A stretch of 33,342 nucleotides of DNA, taken from positions 1-33,342 of the forward strand of contig CALDYW010000121.1 of assembly GCA_937944395.1 (NCBI GenBank). The letters run 5' to 3'. This DNA comes from an uncultured Paracoccaceae bacterium. Lineage in GTDB: Bacteria > Pseudomonadota > Alphaproteobacteria > Rhodobacterales > Rhodobacteraceae. Under the pieces are notes generated by a model. That model did no database searches. It was not told the origin of the DNA and was given only the letters and a program-made list of their open reading frames with translations. This document shows, piece by piece, positions 1 to 8,219 of this stretch (positions within the stretch are counted from its first letter, which is position 1; every line of letters starts with the position of its first letter). The position numbers and the translations under genes were made by a program.

Positions 1-1
1 A

Positions 2-147
2 GGGGCGGACGCGGGGCGCACGTCGGGCGCACATGGGGCGGACGCGGGGCGCACGTCGGGCGCACATGGGGCGGACGGAGGGGCGGACGGAGGGGCGGAC
101 GGCGGGGCGGACGGCGGGGCGGACGGCGGGGCGGACGGAGGGGCGGA
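2..147. repeat. Nested tandem repeats: two perfect copies of a 33-bp unit (2-34, 35-67), then about six copies of a 12-bp unit GGGGCGGACGGM (68-139) plus a partial copy
   Basis: Direct reading: ggggcggacgcggggcgcacgtcgggcgcacat x2, then ggggcggacgga/ggggcggacggc units. The array may extend beyond the window edge. Confidence 0.9.
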
Positions 148-257
148 GGCTGCTGCGCGGCCCCGGCCCGGGCGCGGCGCGGCGTTTGCCGGTTCCCCCC
201 TCCGGACCTCTGCCCTATGCTCGGCCCGCTGCCGCAGGCAAACGCAGGGGGGAGGCG

Positions 258-665
258 ATGCCGCCTGAGATCCGCAAGGGGTTCCGCCAGCTTCTCGACG
301 AGGCGGCGGCGCTGGTCGAGACCCTGCCCGTGGCCGAGGCCCTGCCGCTCCACGGCGATCCCGCGGTGCTGTTCGTGGACCTGCGCGACCCCCGCGAGCT
401 GCAGCGCGAGGGCAGGATCCCCGGCGCCTTCCACTGCCCGCGCGGCATGCTCGAGTTCTGGATCGACCCCGACAGCCCCTATGCCAGGCCGCAGTTCCAG
501 CAGGACCGGCGCTTCCTGTTCTACTGCGCTTCCGGCTGGCGCTCGGCGCTGGCCGCGCGCACGGCACAGGAGATGGGGCTGGCGCCGGTTGCGCATCTCG
601 GCGGCGGGTTCTCGGCCTGGAAGGCCGCGGGCGGGCCGGTCGAGTTCCCGCCGCCGAAGGGCTAG
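258..665 (+). CDS. Rhodanese-like domain protein
   Basis: ATG at 258 preceded by ggggggaggcg RBS. MPPEIRKGFRQLLDEAAALVETLP...VLFVDLRDPRELQREGRIPGAFHCPRGML...FLFYCASGWRSALAARTAQEMG...LGGGFSAWKAAGG; the rhodanese active-site Cys loop CASGWRS is present. Confidence 0.9.
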   Translation: MPPEIRKGFRQLLDEAAALVETLPVAEALPLHGDPAVLFVDLRDPRELQREGRIPGAFHCPRGMLEFWIDPDSPYARPQFQQDRRFLFYCASGWRSALAARTAQEMGLAPVAHLGGGFSAWKAAGGPVEFPPPKG

Positions 666-759
666 GCGCGGCGCGGCATTGCCTCGGGGCCGGAAATCGT
701 GTCAGATGCCGCAACGGCGTTCCGTCATCCGGAATGCTGCGCGACCAGGGGAGGGTTGC

Positions 760-1323
760 ATGACCGCACCGGGCACGATCCCGCCGCCGCCGGTCAACCC
801 GGACGACCCCGGCCTGCCCGCCGCGATCCGCGCGGCCGCCGCGGCCGAGATCGCCCGTGCCGGACGGCTTACCAACATGAAGGCGGTGCTGCTCCATTCG
901 CTGCCCGCCTTCCGGGTCTTCGCCGCCGTGCTGCCGCTCAAGGACCGGCTGCGCGCGGCGCTGGGCGCCCGGGCAGTCGATGTCTATTCGCACGCGATCT
1001 CCGAGGGCACCGGCTGCCTGCTCTGCTCGCTCTACTTCGTGCGGGCGCTGCGCGGCCACGGCGTGGACCCCGCGGACTTCGCTCCCACGCCTGACGAGGC
1101 GCTCTTGACCGAGCTCGGCCACCACCTCGCCGCCGTCCGGGGCGAGGGGCCGCCGCCGCCTGCGGTCGCGGCGCTGGCGGCGCGCCACGGTGCGCAGGTC
1201 GCGGTCGAGGCGGTGGCCTACGGCGCGGCGATGGTGGCGACCAACCTTCTGAACACCGCGCTCGGCATTCCGATCGACGACGACCTGGCGCCGTTCCGTG
1301 CCGCGGCCACGGATGCCGCCTGA
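760..1323 (+). CDS. Carboxymuconolactone decarboxylase/AhpD-like protein (putative)
   Basis: ATG at 760 with gggagg upstream; MTAPGTIPPPPVNPDDPGLPAAIRAAAAAE...AISEGTGCLLCSLYFVRAL contains a CxxC motif in a CMD-like helical context. Confidence 0.55.
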   Translation: MTAPGTIPPPPVNPDDPGLPAAIRAAAAAEIARAGRLTNMKAVLLHSLPAFRVFAAVLPLKDRLRAALGARAVDVYSHAISEGTGCLLCSLYFVRALRGHGVDPADFAPTPDEALLTELGHHLAAVRGEGPPPPAVAALAARHGAQVAVEAVAYGAAMVATNLLNTALGIPIDDDLAPFRAAATDAA

Positions 1324-1335
1324 CCGGGCACCGGC

Positions 1336-2661
1336 GTGGAGCCCCATCCCGACGCCTTCGCGGGCCCCGCCCCGGCGCTTCCGGCGGCAGCCGATGTCGC
1401 CATCGTCGGCGGCGGCATCGCGGGCGTGTTCGCGGCGCTGTTCCTCGCCCGCCGCGGCCTGCGCGTGGTGCTCTGCGACAAGGGCCCGATCGCCGGCGAG
1501 CAGTCGGGCCGGAACTGGGGCTGGTGCCGGCAGACCCTGCGCGACCCCGCCGAACTGCCGCTGATCGCGGCGAGCCTCAGGCTCTGGGACGACCCGGCGA
1601 CCACCGCCGGCCATGCCACCGGCTTCCGGCGCACCGGCATCGCCTATCTCGCCGCCACGGCCGAGGACGAGGCGCGGCACGCGGCCTGGGCCGAGGCGGC
1701 GGCCCCGTTCCAGACCGGTTCGCGGCTGATCGACCCGCGCGCGACCGCGGCGCTGCTGCCGCAGGCCGCACGCCGCTTCCGCGGGGCGCTCTACACGCCC
1801 GGCGACGGCGGCGCCGAGCCGGCGCGGGCGGTGCCGGCCGCCGCCCGCGCGGCCGCCGAGGCCGGGGCGGCGATCCTGCCCTTCTGCGCGGTGCGGGCGC
1901 TGGACACCGCCGCCGGGCGGGTCGCCGGGATCGTCACCGAACGCGGGCGGATCTCCGCGCCGGCGGTGCTGGTCGCTGCCGGGGCCTGGTCGCGCCGCTT
2001 CCTCGCCCCGCTCGGGATCGACCTGCCGCAGGCTCAGGTGATGGGCTCGGTGATGCGCACGGCGCCGGTCGCCGGAGCGCCTGCGCTCTCGCTCGCCGGG
2101 CCGCGCTTCGGGTTCCGGCCGCGCGCCGACGGCGGCTACACGGTCGGCCAGGCGGGGGCGACGATCCTCGACATCCTGCCCGACAGCCTTGCGCTGCTGC
2201 CGGCCTTCCGCCCTGCCTGGGTGCGGGAATGGCGCAGGCTGCGCCTGCGGCTCGGCCGGCGGTTCCTCGAGGAGGCCCGGCTGCCCCGGCGCTGGAGCCC
2301 CGACGGCCCCTCGCCGTTCGAGGCGGTGCGGGTGCTCGACCCGACGCCCTCGCGGCCGATCCTCGACGAGGCGGCGCGCGAACTGGCCCGGGCCTTCCCC
2401 GCCTTCGCGGGGATGCGGGTGCTCGCGCGCTGGGGCGGGATCATCGATGTCACCCCCGACCAGTTGCCGGTGATCTCCGCGGTCGCGCGGCTGCCCGGGC
2501 TCTGGCTGGCCACCGGCCTGTCCGGCCACGGCTTCGGCGTCGGCCCCGGCGTCGGCCACCTCGCCGCCGACCTGATCGCCGGCCGCGCCCCGCTGGTCGA
2601 TCCCCTGCCCTTCCGCTGGGACCGGTTCGCGCAACGCCCGCGGGTCAGCCCGACAGGATGA
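1336..2661 (+). CDS. FAD-dependent oxidoreductase (D-amino-acid oxidase/glycine-oxidase-like fold)
   Basis: N-terminal dinucleotide-binding motif DVAIVGGGIAGVFAALFLARRGLRVVLCDKG; C-terminal GLWLATGLSGHGFGVGPGVGHLAADLI typical of the DAO family. GTG start. Confidence 0.85.
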   Translation: MEPHPDAFAGPAPALPAAADVAIVGGGIAGVFAALFLARRGLRVVLCDKGPIAGEQSGRNWGWCRQTLRDPAELPLIAASLRLWDDPATTAGHATGFRRTGIAYLAATAEDEARHAAWAEAAAPFQTGSRLIDPRATAALLPQAARRFRGALYTPGDGGAEPARAVPAAARAAAEAGAAILPFCAVRALDTAAGRVAGIVTERGRISAPAVLVAAGAWSRRFLAPLGIDLPQAQVMGSVMRTAPVAGAPALSLAGPRFGFRPRADGGYTVGQAGATILDILPDSLALLPAFRPAWVREWRRLRLRLGRRFLEEARLPRRWSPDGPSPFEAVRVLDPTPSRPILDEAARELARAFPAFAGMRVLARWGGIIDVTPDQLPVISAVARLPGLWLATGLSGHGFGVGPGVGHLAADLIAGRAPLVDPLPFRWDRFAQRPRVSPTG

Positions 2662-4126
2662 GCTCGGCCGCCCGGGAACCGACGGCCATGCAGCTCGCCG
2701 CGGTGTTGACGCTGACCTGGCTCGGGAACACCGAGGCATCGGCCACCCGCAGTCCCGCGATCCCCCGCAGCTTCAGGTCGGGGGTCAGGGGGGCGGCCGG
2801 GTCGGACCCCATGCGCACCGTCCCGCAGGGGTGATAGTCGGTCGAATGGGTGCGGCGGACGAAGTCGGCCAGCGCCTCGGAATCGCGCAGCTCCGGCCCG
2901 GGGGCGACCTCGGTCAGCCCCCAGCCGGCGAAGGCCGGCATCGCGGAAAGGCGCCGGGCCAGCGCGATGCCTTCGAGCACCCGCGCCATGTCGGCGCCCT
3001 CGGGGTCGGTGAAGTATCCGGGCTCGATCACCGGCGGCGCCCCCGGATCGGGCGAGGCCAGGCGCACCCGGCCGCGGCTCTTCGGGCGCAGCAGGTTGAC
3101 CAGCGCGCTGAATCCCTCGGTCACCGCCGGCCAGCCCGCCGGCACGGTGTAGCGGTTGAAGCCGGTGGTGCCGAGGTGCAGCTGGACATCCGCGAAGGGT
3201 TCGGCCGGATCGAGCCGGGCGAACAGGCAGGACGACCAGTTCCAGGGATCGAGCCGCGCCGGGGCGCGCGCGGCGCGCCAGTTCACCCCGGCGTCCGCAT
3301 GTTCCTGCAGGCCGGCGCCGACGCCGGGCAGGTCGGCGACCACCGGCAGACCGAGCGCGCGGAGCTCGGCCGCCGGGCCGATGCCCGAGAGCCACAAGAG
3401 TTTCGGCGTGTTGAACGCTCCGCAGGCGAGCACGATCTCGCGCGCCGCCTCGGCCCGCCGGCCGCCCCCGGCGACCGCGACGGCGCGGCGGCCCGCGACC
3501 TCGACGCGCTCGACCTCCCATCCGGTGACGATCTGCAGGTTGGGCGGCGGGCGGCTCGCCGGATCGAGCCAGACCACCGCCGCCGACTGGCGGAGTCCGC
3601 CCCGCGCATTCAGCCTGAGCCAGCCCACGCCCTCGGCGAAGGGCCGGGCGAAATCGACCTGCGGGAAGCCCGCCTGGACGCAGGCCTCGATCCAGGCCCG
3701 CGCCGCCGGGTCGTCGGGCGCGAAGGGCTCGACCGGCATCGCCGCGGCGAGCCAGTCGAGCGCGGGCGCCATGGCGGCGGCGTCCCAGCCGGTCGCCCCC
3801 TCGGCCGCCCAGCGGTCGAGGTCGGAGGCCGGCGGCAGGAACCAGATGCAGGTGTTGGTCGAGGTCGAGCCGCCCAGAACCTTCCCGCGGGGGTGGGCAA
3901 GCCGCCCGGGCACGCCGCTGCGGGCCACCGAATAGCCGAAGTCGTAGGCCGAACCGATCAGCGCGTCGTAATCGGCGAGCCGGCGGATGCGCGGATCGGC
4001 GGTATCGGGCGGTCCGGCCTCGACCAGCAGGACGCGGCCCGCCTGCCCCTCGGCCAGGCGCCGCGCCAGCACCGCGCCCGCGGCCCCCGAGCCGACGACG
4101 ATGTAATCCGCCCGCAGGGTCTCCAT
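2645..4126 (-). CDS. GMC-family oxidoreductase (choline dehydrogenase-like)
   Basis: METLRADYIVVGSGAAGAVLARRLAEGQAGRVLLVEAG...PRGKVLGGSTSTNTCIWF...CGAFNTPKLLWLSGIGP...DYHPCGTVRMGSDP...VADASVFPSQVSVNTAASCMAVGSRAAELI; classical GMC motifs. Confidence 0.93.
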   Translation of the reverse strand: METLRADYIVVGSGAAGAVLARRLAEGQAGRVLLVEAGPPDTADPRIRRLADYDALIGSAYDFGYSVARSGVPGRLAHPRGKVLGGSTSTNTCIWFLPPASDLDRWAAEGATGWDAAAMAPALDWLAAAMPVEPFAPDDPAARAWIEACVQAGFPQVDFARPFAEGVGWLRLNARGGLRQSAAVVWLDPASRPPPNLQIVTGWEVERVEVAGRRAVAVAGGGRRAEAAREIVLACGAFNTPKLLWLSGIGPAAELRALGLPVVADLPGVGAGLQEHADAGVNWRAARAPARLDPWNWSSCLFARLDPAEPFADVQLHLGTTGFNRYTVPAGWPAVTEGFSALVNLLRPKSRGRVRLASPDPGAPPVIEPGYFTDPEGADMARVLEGIALARRLSAMPAFAGWGLTEVAPGPELRDSEALADFVRRTHSTDYHPCGTVRMGSDPAAPLTPDLKLRGIAGLRVADASVFPSQVSVNTAASCMAVGSRAAELILSG

Positions 4127-4130
4127 CCCG

Positions 4131-6149
4131 CTACTCCGCGGCCCGGGCGAAGCGCCGGCCCGCCGCCGGCGCAAGGTCTCCGGCGAGGGCCGCGACCTCC
4201 TCGGGGCGGGTGCGGCGGCCGGCGGCGAGACGCGCGCCGATCGTCTCGACGAGCCGCCGGTAGAGCGCCTGCCGCGCGGCGAGCGGCAGGGGCGCCACCG
4301 CGGCATCGATCGCCGCGTAGAGCGCATCCGGCCAGTCGGCGTGATGGCGCGTGCGCGCGGGTCCGAAGTCGAAGGCGGGGGGCTCGGTCCAGCCGCGCGC
4401 GGCGCGGATCGCGGCGCGGGCGGCTGCGGTCGCGGCGGCGTCCGCGCCGCCGTCGGCATCGAGGATCACGCCGTAGACCTCGGCCGCGGTGGCCCGCGAC
4501 ACCAGCCCGTTCGCCACGTCCTCGGCCACTGTCGCAGCCGGGCGCTCGAGCGGATCGCCGAAGCCGCCGCCGCCCTGGGTGCCGATCCGCAGCACGTCGC
4601 CGGGGCCGAGTTCGAGCACATCGATCTTGCCGATGTCGCGCGCGGCCGGGGTGTCGGGATTGAGCAGCGTGTATCCCGTCGCCCCCGGCGCGCCGCCCAT
4701 CCGGCCCGGCGGCGGGAAAAGGTAGCGCTCCATCGCCCGGCTGGTGACGGTGGCATAGGGGGCGTCCACCTCGAACTCGATCTCGATCCCGCAGCCGCCG
4801 CGGAACCGCCCCGCCCCGCCGGAGTCGGGCCTGAGGCCGTAGGCGCGCACCAGCACCTCGGGCATCTCGTGCTCGAACACCTCGGTCGGCACGTTCTTGA
4901 GGAAGTTCAAGAGAACCATGGTGCCATCCACGCCGTCGTCCACCGGCCGGCCGCCCGAACCGCCGACGATCGGCTGGATCACCGACACCCGCGACCCGCC
5001 CCGGGCAAGGTCGGGCACGGCGATGAGCAGGATCGACCCCTGCCCCGAATCGGTCGCCGGGAACTCCATCGGCACCGCCTGGGCGAGCGCGCCGATCACC
5101 GCGTCGGTCACCTTGTGCGAGGTGGCATAGCGCACACCGCAGGCGGCGCCGGGCTCGGGGTTCAGGATCGTGCCGCGCGGCGCGATCACCTTCATCGGCC
5201 GCACGAGGCCGGCGTTGTAGGCCACGCCCGGATCCTGCGTGCAGATCCAGTTGACCAGCGCAGTGATCAGCATCCAGTGCCCGTCGCGCCCGAACGTGGG
5301 GAGGTTCAGCGCCGCGCGCACCTGCGGCGCGGTGCCGGTGAAGTCGAGCAGAAGCTCGCCCCCCTTCACCGTCACCGCGACCGCGACCCGGACCAGCCCC
5401 TGGCCGACCATGTCGGCCTCGAGGAAGTCGGAGAAGCGGTAGGTGCCTTCGGGCACCCGGCCGATCACCCGGCGCGCCTGCCCCTCGGCATAGGACAGAA
5501 GGTCGTCCATCGCCGTTGCGATGACGGGCGCGCCGAACCTTTCCAGCAGCTCGTGCACCCGCCGTTCGGCCAGATCGAGCGCGGCCAGGCAGGCCTTCAT
5601 GTCGCCCCAGTTCTGCTCGGGGGTGCGGGTGTTGACGAGGAACAGATCGAGCAGCTCGGCATCGAGCTTCCCGGCCCGATAGAGCCGCCGCGGCGGCACC
5701 CGGATCCCCTCCTGATGGATCTCGGTCGAGGACGGCGCGATCGAGCCCGACACCCGCCCGCCCACATCGGACATGTGGATGAAGGTCCAGGCCCAGCACA
5801 CCAGGCGGCCGGCGTGGAACACGGGCTTCCACAGGAACACGTCCGACAGATGCGTGACCATGCCGCCGGTCGCCTCGGGGTCGTTCGACAGGAACACGTC
5901 GCCTTCGGCCGGATCGGCGCTCAGCGCGATGGCCTGCGCCATCGGCATCCCGATCATCATCAGCACGCCGTAGCGGCGCGAGGCCGCGAAGACCTCGCCG
6001 CCCGGGGTGACGAGGACGGTGCCGTAGTCCTGCGTCTCCTTCACGAAAACCGTGTGCGCGGTGCGGAAGAGCACTTGCGCCATCTCGTCGGCGACCGCCT
6101 GGAAGCGGTTGGCGAGGATCTCGAGCGTGACCTTGTCCACCGCGCTCAC
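4131..6149 (-). CDS. Hydantoinase B/oxoprolinase family protein (HyuB-like)
   Basis: VSAVDKVTLEILANRFQAVADEMAQVLFRTAHTVFVKETQDYGTVLVTPGGEVFA...DVFLSNDPEATGGMVTHLSDVFLWKPVF; GTG start at 6149 overlaps the upstream HyuA stop (GTGA). Confidence 0.92.
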   Translation of the reverse strand: MSAVDKVTLEILANRFQAVADEMAQVLFRTAHTVFVKETQDYGTVLVTPGGEVFAASRRYGVLMMIGMPMAQAIALSADPAEGDVFLSNDPEATGGMVTHLSDVFLWKPVFHAGRLVCWAWTFIHMSDVGGRVSGSIAPSSTEIHQEGIRVPPRRLYRAGKLDAELLDLFLVNTRTPEQNWGDMKACLAALDLAERRVHELLERFGAPVIATAMDDLLSYAEGQARRVIGRVPEGTYRFSDFLEADMVGQGLVRVAVAVTVKGGELLLDFTGTAPQVRAALNLPTFGRDGHWMLITALVNWICTQDPGVAYNAGLVRPMKVIAPRGTILNPEPGAACGVRYATSHKVTDAVIGALAQAVPMEFPATDSGQGSILLIAVPDLARGGSRVSVIQPIVGGSGGRPVDDGVDGTMVLLNFLKNVPTEVFEHEMPEVLVRAYGLRPDSGGAGRFRGGCGIEIEFEVDAPYATVTSRAMERYLFPPPGRMGGAPGATGYTLLNPDTPAARDIGKIDVLELGPGDVLRIGTQGGGGFGDPLERPAATVAEDVANGLVSRATAAEVYGVILDADGGADAAATAAARAAIRAARGWTEPPAFDFGPARTRHHADWPDALYAAIDAAVAPLPLAARQALYRRLVETIGARLAAGRRTRPEEVAALAGDLAPAAGRRFARAAE

Positions 6150-8203
6150 AGCCGTTCCCCGATCAGGTTGGCGTGGTCGTCCACGGTCAGGCGGAAGCCC
6201 TCGGGCACCCAGGTCGTGGTGTCGTACTGCTGGACGATCAGGGGGCCGTAATGCGTTTCGCCGGGCACCAGCGCCTCGCGCCGGTGCACCGCCGCCTCGA
6301 CGAAGCGGCCCCGGTCGTGCACGCGGCGCAGGTGCGCACCGGCGGGCCGCGTCCCCGCCGGGTCCGAGCCGAAACGGATCGGCGGGCGGGGAAGCTCGCC
6401 CACGATCTGCACCCGTGCCTCGACGAGGCGCAGGGGCTTGCCGCGCTCGGCCCGGCCATAGACCCGGTCGTAGCGGTCGTGGAACCAGCCTGCGATGGCC
6501 TCGCGCGTCGGCGCCCCGGCCGGGAACGGCACGTTGAGCTCGAAGGACTGCCCGACATAGCACAGGTCGGCCGAGCGGATCAGGTGCACGGCGGCGAGCG
6601 TCACCCTCTCGGACTCCAGCCAGGCGCGCGCCTCGGCCTCGAGGCCGGCATAGAGCAGGGCAAGGGCGGCATCGTCGAGCGAGTCGAGCTCGGCCCAGAC
6701 CGTGCGCACGAAATCGGCGCGCAGGTCGGCCACGAGGCAGCCCAGCGCGCAGAGCGTGCCCGGTGTCGGGGGCACGATCACCCTGCGGAACGGAAGGTCG
6801 CGGGCCAGCAGGAAGCTGTGCGTCGGCCCCGCCGCGCCGTAGGCGACCAGCGCGCAGTCGCGCGCCTCGGCGCCGCGGCGGGCAAGCTGGGGCACAAGCC
6901 CCGAATAGATGTTCGCGGTCGCGATCGACAGGATCGCCTCGGCCGCCGCGTGCAGCGGCAGGCCCACCCGTTCCCCCACCGCCGCGACCGCCCGCGCGGC
7001 CGCCTCCGCATCCAGCCGCATCCTGCCGCCCAGGAACCCGTCGGGATCGACGATGCCCGAGACCACATAGGCATCGGTCACGGTGGCCTCGGTGCCGCCG
7101 CGGCCGTAGGCGGCGGGACCGGGCACCGACCCGGCCGAGCGCGGCCCGACCTTCAGCACGCCCGCCGCGTCGGTCCAGGCCAGCGACCCGCCCCCCGCCC
7201 CGATCGCCGAGACGTCGATCGCCGGCATGATCACCGGAAAGTCGCCCACGGTGTTCTCGGAGGAATAGGGGATCGCCTCGCCCACCACCGCGACATCGAC
7301 CGAGGTTCCCCCCATGTCGAGGGTGACCAGCATCCCCTCGCCGGCCTGCCGGCCGACATGGGCCGCGCCGATCACCCAGGCCGCCGGGCCGGAGAGCAGC
7401 GTCTCGACCGGCCGTGCCGCCGCCGCCTCGAGGCTCGTCACCCCGCCGTTCGACTTGGTCGAGAACACCCGCGCGGTCAGCCCGGCGACAGCGGTGCGCG
7501 CGCGCAGCGTGCCGAAGTAGCGCTTCATCCTTCCGCCGACATAGGCGTTCATCACCGTGATCAGGAAGCGTTCGTATTCCCGCTGCTGCGGCCAGATCTC
7601 GGACGAGGTGCAGACGTAGATCCCGGGATGGTCGGCGGCGATGGCGGCGCGCGCGGCCTGCTCGTGGGCGGGGTTGCGATAGGCGTGCAGGAAGCAGACC
7701 GCGATCGCGCGGATCCCCCGCGCCACCAGGTCCGCCGCCTCCGACCGCACCGCGCCAAGGTCGAGCGGCACCAACACCGTGCCGTCGGCCAGCACGCGCT
7801 CGTCCACCTCGCGCACGTTGCGCCGGGGCGTCAGCGCCACCGGCTTCGGCACAAAGAAGTCGTTGGCTTTCGGCAGCCGCAGGCGGCGCAGTTCCAGCAC
7901 GTCGCGGAAACCGCGGGTGGTGATCATCCCCACCGCCTCGCCCGTGCGCTCGAGCAGCGTGTTCACCGCGATGGTGGTGCCGTGCGAGAAGAAGCCGATG
8001 TCGGCGGGTTCGATCCCCTGCAGCCGGCGGAGTTCGGCCAGGCCCTCGAGGATGGCCTCTTCGGGCTCGGGCGTCGAGGGCACCTTGAGGGCATGCGCCC
8101 GGCCGGTCGCCTCGTCGAGGATGAGGAAATCGGTGAAGGTGCCGCCGATGTCCACGCCCAGCCGGAACGGACCGGACGCGCGCGGGGGACTGTCGAGACT
8201 CAT
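6146..8203 (-). CDS. Hydantoinase A/oxoprolinase family protein (HyuA-like)
   Basis: FRLGVDIGGTFTDFLILDEATGRAHALKVPSTP...LVTLDMGGTSVDVAVV...DVSAIGAGGGSLAWTDAAGVLKVGPRSAGSVPGPAAYGRGG; characteristic HyuA ATPase-fold motifs. Confidence 0.95.
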   Translation of the reverse strand: MSLDSPPRASGPFRLGVDIGGTFTDFLILDEATGRAHALKVPSTPEPEEAILEGLAELRRLQGIEPADIGFFSHGTTIAVNTLLERTGEAVGMITTRGFRDVLELRRLRLPKANDFFVPKPVALTPRRNVREVDERVLADGTVLVPLDLGAVRSEAADLVARGIRAIAVCFLHAYRNPAHEQAARAAIAADHPGIYVCTSSEIWPQQREYERFLITVMNAYVGGRMKRYFGTLRARTAVAGLTARVFSTKSNGGVTSLEAAAARPVETLLSGPAAWVIGAAHVGRQAGEGMLVTLDMGGTSVDVAVVGEAIPYSSENTVGDFPVIMPAIDVSAIGAGGGSLAWTDAAGVLKVGPRSAGSVPGPAAYGRGGTEATVTDAYVVSGIVDPDGFLGGRMRLDAEAAARAVAAVGERVGLPLHAAAEAILSIATANIYSGLVPQLARRGAEARDCALVAYGAAGPTHSFLLARDLPFRRVIVPPTPGTLCALGCLVADLRADFVRTVWAELDSLDDAALALLYAGLEAEARAWLESERVTLAAVHLIRSADLCYVGQSFELNVPFPAGAPTREAIAGWFHDRYDRVYGRAERGKPLRLVEARVQIVGELPRPPIRFGSDPAGTRPAGAHLRRVHDRGRFVEAAVHRREALVPGETHYGPLIVQQYDTTTWVPEGFRLTVDDHANLIGERL

Positions 8204-8219
8204 GCCAGGCGCCTGTGGA

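Noticed and set aside
1-147. Possible CRISPR array
   Set aside because: Contiguous short GC-rich tandem units without unique spacers; not CRISPR architecture.
33-258. N-terminal extension of the rhodanese ORF starting at 33 with GRTEGRTA repeats
   Set aside because: The tandem DNA repeat explains the sequence; a strong RBS and ATG at 258 match the start of rhodanese-like sequence.
2831-4663. 610-aa plus-strand ORF and similar long ORFs opposite GMC/Hyu genes
   Set aside because: Arg/Gly/Pro-rich antisense shadows of clear minus-strand genes (GMC, HyuB); no recognisable motifs.
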